Origin: Dendrolimus kikuchii
Taxonomy: Eukaryota; Arthropoda; Insecta; Lepidoptera; Lasiocampidae
Assembly (NCBI GenBank): GCA_019925095.2
Contig: CM034390.1
Coordinates: 2,343,501-2,407,500, forward strand
Direction of reading: 5' to 3'
Length of the DNA stretch: 64,000 bases
How positions within the stretch are numbered: the first letter of the stretch is position 1; the number at the start of each line of letters is the position of its first letter. The notes beneath the pieces were generated by a model that was not told the DNA's origin, ran no database searches, and worked only from the letters and a program-made list of their open reading frames with translations. The position numbers were made by a program, and so were the translations under genes. Shown piece by piece: positions 61,195 to 64,000 of this stretch.

Positions 61195-62060
61195 CCGCGG
61201 TGAAACCTGGAAGCGAGAACACTGGCCTCATTATATGCGTGGCGTCAGGAAAAGACCAGTGTTGGCCGATCTGCGCTCCGTGAAATCGAGGGGTGCAGAG
61301 AAGAGTTGCGCTAGGTTCAGGTGGCAGAGTATGTGGACCGCCTTCATAACCCCAGCACTGGCTTCACCGTTATTCAAGCGATGAGCCCGATGATGCCAGA
61401 ATGGTTGCAGAGGCGTCACGGCACCCTGACGTACCGCCTGACGCAAGTCCTCTCGAGCACGAATGCTTCGGGAGGTACCTGTGTTAAATAAGGCGTGAGC
61501 AGGTGTGTCCAGCTTGGGACGAGCAGCGCCGTGAATTCGTCGCGGCTAGCGGGCCGGGTATGTCCCTCTCGGCCGTAGTGCAGGCCACGGCCGGGATCGC
61601 CGACGCATGGGACGCAGCCGCCTGCTTCTACGAGACTGTAATGTCTGCGAAGGAGGCGGCGGAGCGAGAGAAAGAGTAGTCCACCACGCTCCCCTCCCGT
61701 CAGAGCCGGTGGCAGCGACAGAGGCTCGTCCGCGACGACCTCCAGCCACTGTAGGCTACGGGCGTGCGGACGACCCTCGGGGAAACTGGATTTTCAGCAC
61801 ATAGAGGCCGAAGAAGGATACGTACCGATCCGCGCGCTCCTTCTCATCTCGAGGTGAGACCCGAGGTAGCCGGAGATGGAGGAGCTAGGGCTGGAGGTGA
61901 ATGCGTAGGCGAGTCCACAGCCCGGATAAGGAACACTCGAGATCAGCACTAGCATCCTTACGGGGATGCTAGTGCAACCCCGACGATGCGAATCGTGACT
62001 TCTCCTCCGCACCTGATGGTCGTCAATCGAATTTCCCCTATTAAAAATAGGGCAAGGTAG
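61195..62060 (+). pseudogene. R1-clade LINE ORF2 C-terminal remnant
   Basis: GC-rich block. A plus frame around 61520-61675 reads CPAWDEQRREFVAAS, ADAWDAAACFYETVMSAKEAA, EREKE, then arginine-rich remains and a final NRISPIKNRARW near 62020-62060. The pattern resembles the C-terminus of lepidopteran R1-type elements (CPAW ... VMxxKEAAERER). Frameshifted and stop-broken. Confidence 0.6.
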
Positions 62061-62164
62061 AATGTCTATGTTGTATATATGGGATTGTCTATGTTGTTTG
62101 TTTGTAAATAGTAATTCAAAAGAAATTAAACAATTTAATTAAAGAAAAAATAACACAAAACATT

Positions 62165-62437
62165 ATCTATTTATTTATTTGGACAACACAACAGAGAACA
62201 ATCAGTAATTTAATCTAGATTGTAATCCAATTATTTGAATTATCATGTCCAAGCTGGTTTGGACAGGGATACAAAATGAAAGATTATGTAATCGGAGCCC
62301 TATATATACGTAAATGGATCCTCTGGCTTGAATTCACCCATCGCCTGTCTTATGGCAACAATCCAGCTGAAATAAAGCCACCTAAGGACTCGAGCAGCCT
62401 CTGAAAGGTCATTGACCAACAGTACAAGATCGAGTCC
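62165..62437 (-). CDS. Unidentified 3'-terminal exon with poly(A) signal
   Basis: After a strong acceptor (T-rich tract then GTAG at 62441-62438) the phase-0 frame encodes GLDLVLLVNDLSEAARVLRW, LYFSWIVAIRQAMGEFKPED and PFTYI, then TAG at 62302-62300. AATAAA (complement at 62170-62175) follows about 125 nt on. The VLRWLYFSWIVAI stretch is hydrophobic and amphipathic. Upstream exons must lie beyond 62440; none found before 64000. Family not recognised. Confidence 0.6.
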
Positions 62438-62904
62438 CTACAAAAAAAAAACGTAAATCAATATTTATAATGATAATTCCAAAATTATTTTCAAATGCAC
62501 TACGTGTCATAAAGCTGCGCGACCTTTCGATTTGATGTATTATTTATCTCAAGTCTTGATTCCCACATGGGTATTGTGTAGCGACAGACTACGCCAGCTA
62601 CTAGCGCCAGCAATATCTGCTGTATAAGCTACATAACTGTGCAGTTTCATCAAAATCCATTCAGTAGTTTTTGCGTGGGAAAGTGATAAACATGCACCCA
62701 TATATCCTCACAAACTTCCACGTTCGTAATATCAGTAGGATATAAATGGACGCCAAATGCATGACTCGCCCGAGGCGTCTAGATGGTCAAGACCGGCCTT
62801 GGTGATCAGATGGCTGTTCCCATTGAGAAATCAACGGTTTTTCATAAAAAATCCGCCTAAAGTACATTAATCTAAAGAGGCCCTTAAGAATAGAAATCGC
62901 TATT

Positions 62905-63715
62905 AATATTATAAATGCGAAAGAAACTCTGTCTGTCTGTTCCGTTTTCACGGAAAAACTACTGGACCGATTTGGCTGAAACTCAGTATATATATATTTC
63001 TTGATGTCGAGGATGAACATAGGATACTTTTTATCCCGAAAAATAGGATAGTTTCCAGGATAAAAATATATTTGTCTCTCTGTTTGTTATCCTTTTATGG
63101 AAAGACTATTGGATTGATTTGGCTGAAATTCGGTACATATGTAATTTTAATACCAAGGATGGCCAAGGGATAATACGTACATACATACATAACTTCACGC
63201 CAGTTCCCTTGCGGGGTAGGCACGAACAACAGACAACAGAGTGCCATTTAGGCTTATTCTTACACACCTCACTTGCTTCTTTGACATTCATAACTCTTGT
63301 CATGTACGCTCGTCTGTTCTTAAGGCTCCTGACATCACCTTCTGCTAGTACACGATCAATTTGATCATGGAAGGTGTGTCGTGGCCTTCCACGACTTCTG
63401 CATCCATCCACTTTTACATTGTATATCTGTTTAGTCATTCTTTCATCATGCATTCTTTCCACATGCCCGAACCACCGGAGCATTCCTTTCCTTACCTTCA
63501 CCCCGACACTCTCTTTCAGAGTGTCGGGGATAATGATTTATGTAAAGTTTATCCCGGAAATTAGGATACGTTCTGTTCTTTTGTGATTTATCACTTTCGT
63601 CATTATGATCATTTTGGTCATTTATGTAGTTTACATCGACGGGGGATAGATAAATAAAACTAGAATGGTTTTAAATAGATGATGAAAGTTTGTATGAGAA
63701 CAATCATTACTCAAA
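62905..63715 (+). mobile_element. Repeat G, second copy, split by an RTE insertion
   Basis: TTATAAATGCGAAAGAAACT, GGAAAAACTACTGGACCGAT and ATCCCGGAAATTAGGATA parallel 17644-18300. The RTE copy sits at about 63175-63526. Confidence 0.55.
63175..63526 (-). mobile_element. RTE-type LINE, 5'-truncated
   Basis: (TACA)n, AYPARELA region with a 7-bp duplication (ACAACAG), through KGMLRWFGHVERMHDERM on minus. Short TSD GGGATAAT at about 63167-63174 and 63527-63534. Confidence 0.85.
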
Positions 63716-63717
63716 TT

Positions 63718-64000
63718 TTTTTTTTCTTTTTTTGCAGGAGTTCAGCAGACAGGCAGACGGCCCACTGGATGGAGAGCGGTTACTATCGCCTATGGACATT
63801 TGCAACACCAAAGTTGCTACAAATGCGCTGCTGCTCTCTTAAGTGAGTCTGGAACCTGGTCACTAATGCCGGAACACAACTCAAAGTTGTTATGGCGGCA
63901 TGCTCTAGACCAGGGGTGGTAGTCATCCAGTCGGGCAAATGCCCTACCACCTGGCTGTGGGTTGTTTAGTCGCCTCTTACGACAGGCCGCCCGGCCGCAG
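63718..64000 (-). mobile_element. LINE 3'-end repeat, family B, cut by window end
   Basis: Poly(T), TTTGCAGGAGTTCAGCAGAC ... TAGTCGCCTCTTACGACAGG CCGCCC; it continues beyond 64000. Confidence 0.8.

Noticed and set aside
61546..62012. Several GC-rich ORFs on both strands as genes
   Set aside because: GC-rich stop-poor sequence within a degenerate R1-type LINE end; frames are broken.

Overview
This is AT-rich, intron-containing eukaryotic nuclear DNA. It most likely comes from a butterfly or moth: the genes are insect-like, GT-AG introns are loaded with Helitron 3' ends (CTAG), 5'-truncated RTE/R1/I-type LINEs and lepidopteran-style SINEs. There are no operons, bacterial-type signals or CRISPR. 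The window looks like ordinary lepidopteran gene neighbourhoods heavily overgrown by transposable elements (TEs).

Most real genes are split into short exons that simple ORF calling misses. I rebuilt six by joining splice-compatible exons. In order they are: (1) the N-terminal half of a Na+/K+-ATPase beta subunit (minus, 13-2248, leaving the window on the left); (2) EMC5/MMGT1 (plus, 3285-5089), divergent from it; (3) GAR1 (minus, 7209-7883, single exon); (4) a 12-exon shugoshin spread over 17 kb (plus, 10213-27399), divergent from GAR1; (5) PPP1R11/inhibitor-3 (minus, 36664-40877, first exon not found); (6) the 3' part of SUGCT, a family III CoA transferase (minus, 44010-47103, 5' exons not found). 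An unidentified 3'-terminal exon lies at 62165-62437 (minus). These are housekeeping genes in unrelated pathways (ion transport, ER membrane insertion, H/ACA RNP, chromosome cohesion, PP1 control, glutarate metabolism), so I see no joint function. One loose link is that shugoshin is known to recruit PP2A while PPP1R11 restrains PP1.

The rest is a TE record. An apparently intact I-clade LINE with overlapping ORF1 and ORF2 (endonuclease, RT, RNase H) occupies about 48.4-53.9 kb, with older relatives at 13.3, 34.3 and 60 kb. There are about a dozen 5'-truncated RTE-type copies with a (TGTA)n tail, many copies of a LINE 3'-end repeat, a short retroposon with clean target-site duplications (TSDs), hAT elements with 8-bp TSDs, a Tigger/pogo remnant, a decayed DD37D mariner, a solo LTR, Helitrons, several foldback elements, (TA)n blocks, and a 39-bp minisatellite inside shugoshin intron 7 that abuts the next exon. 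All assignments rest on reading the sequence and on remembered family motifs; no database search was run.
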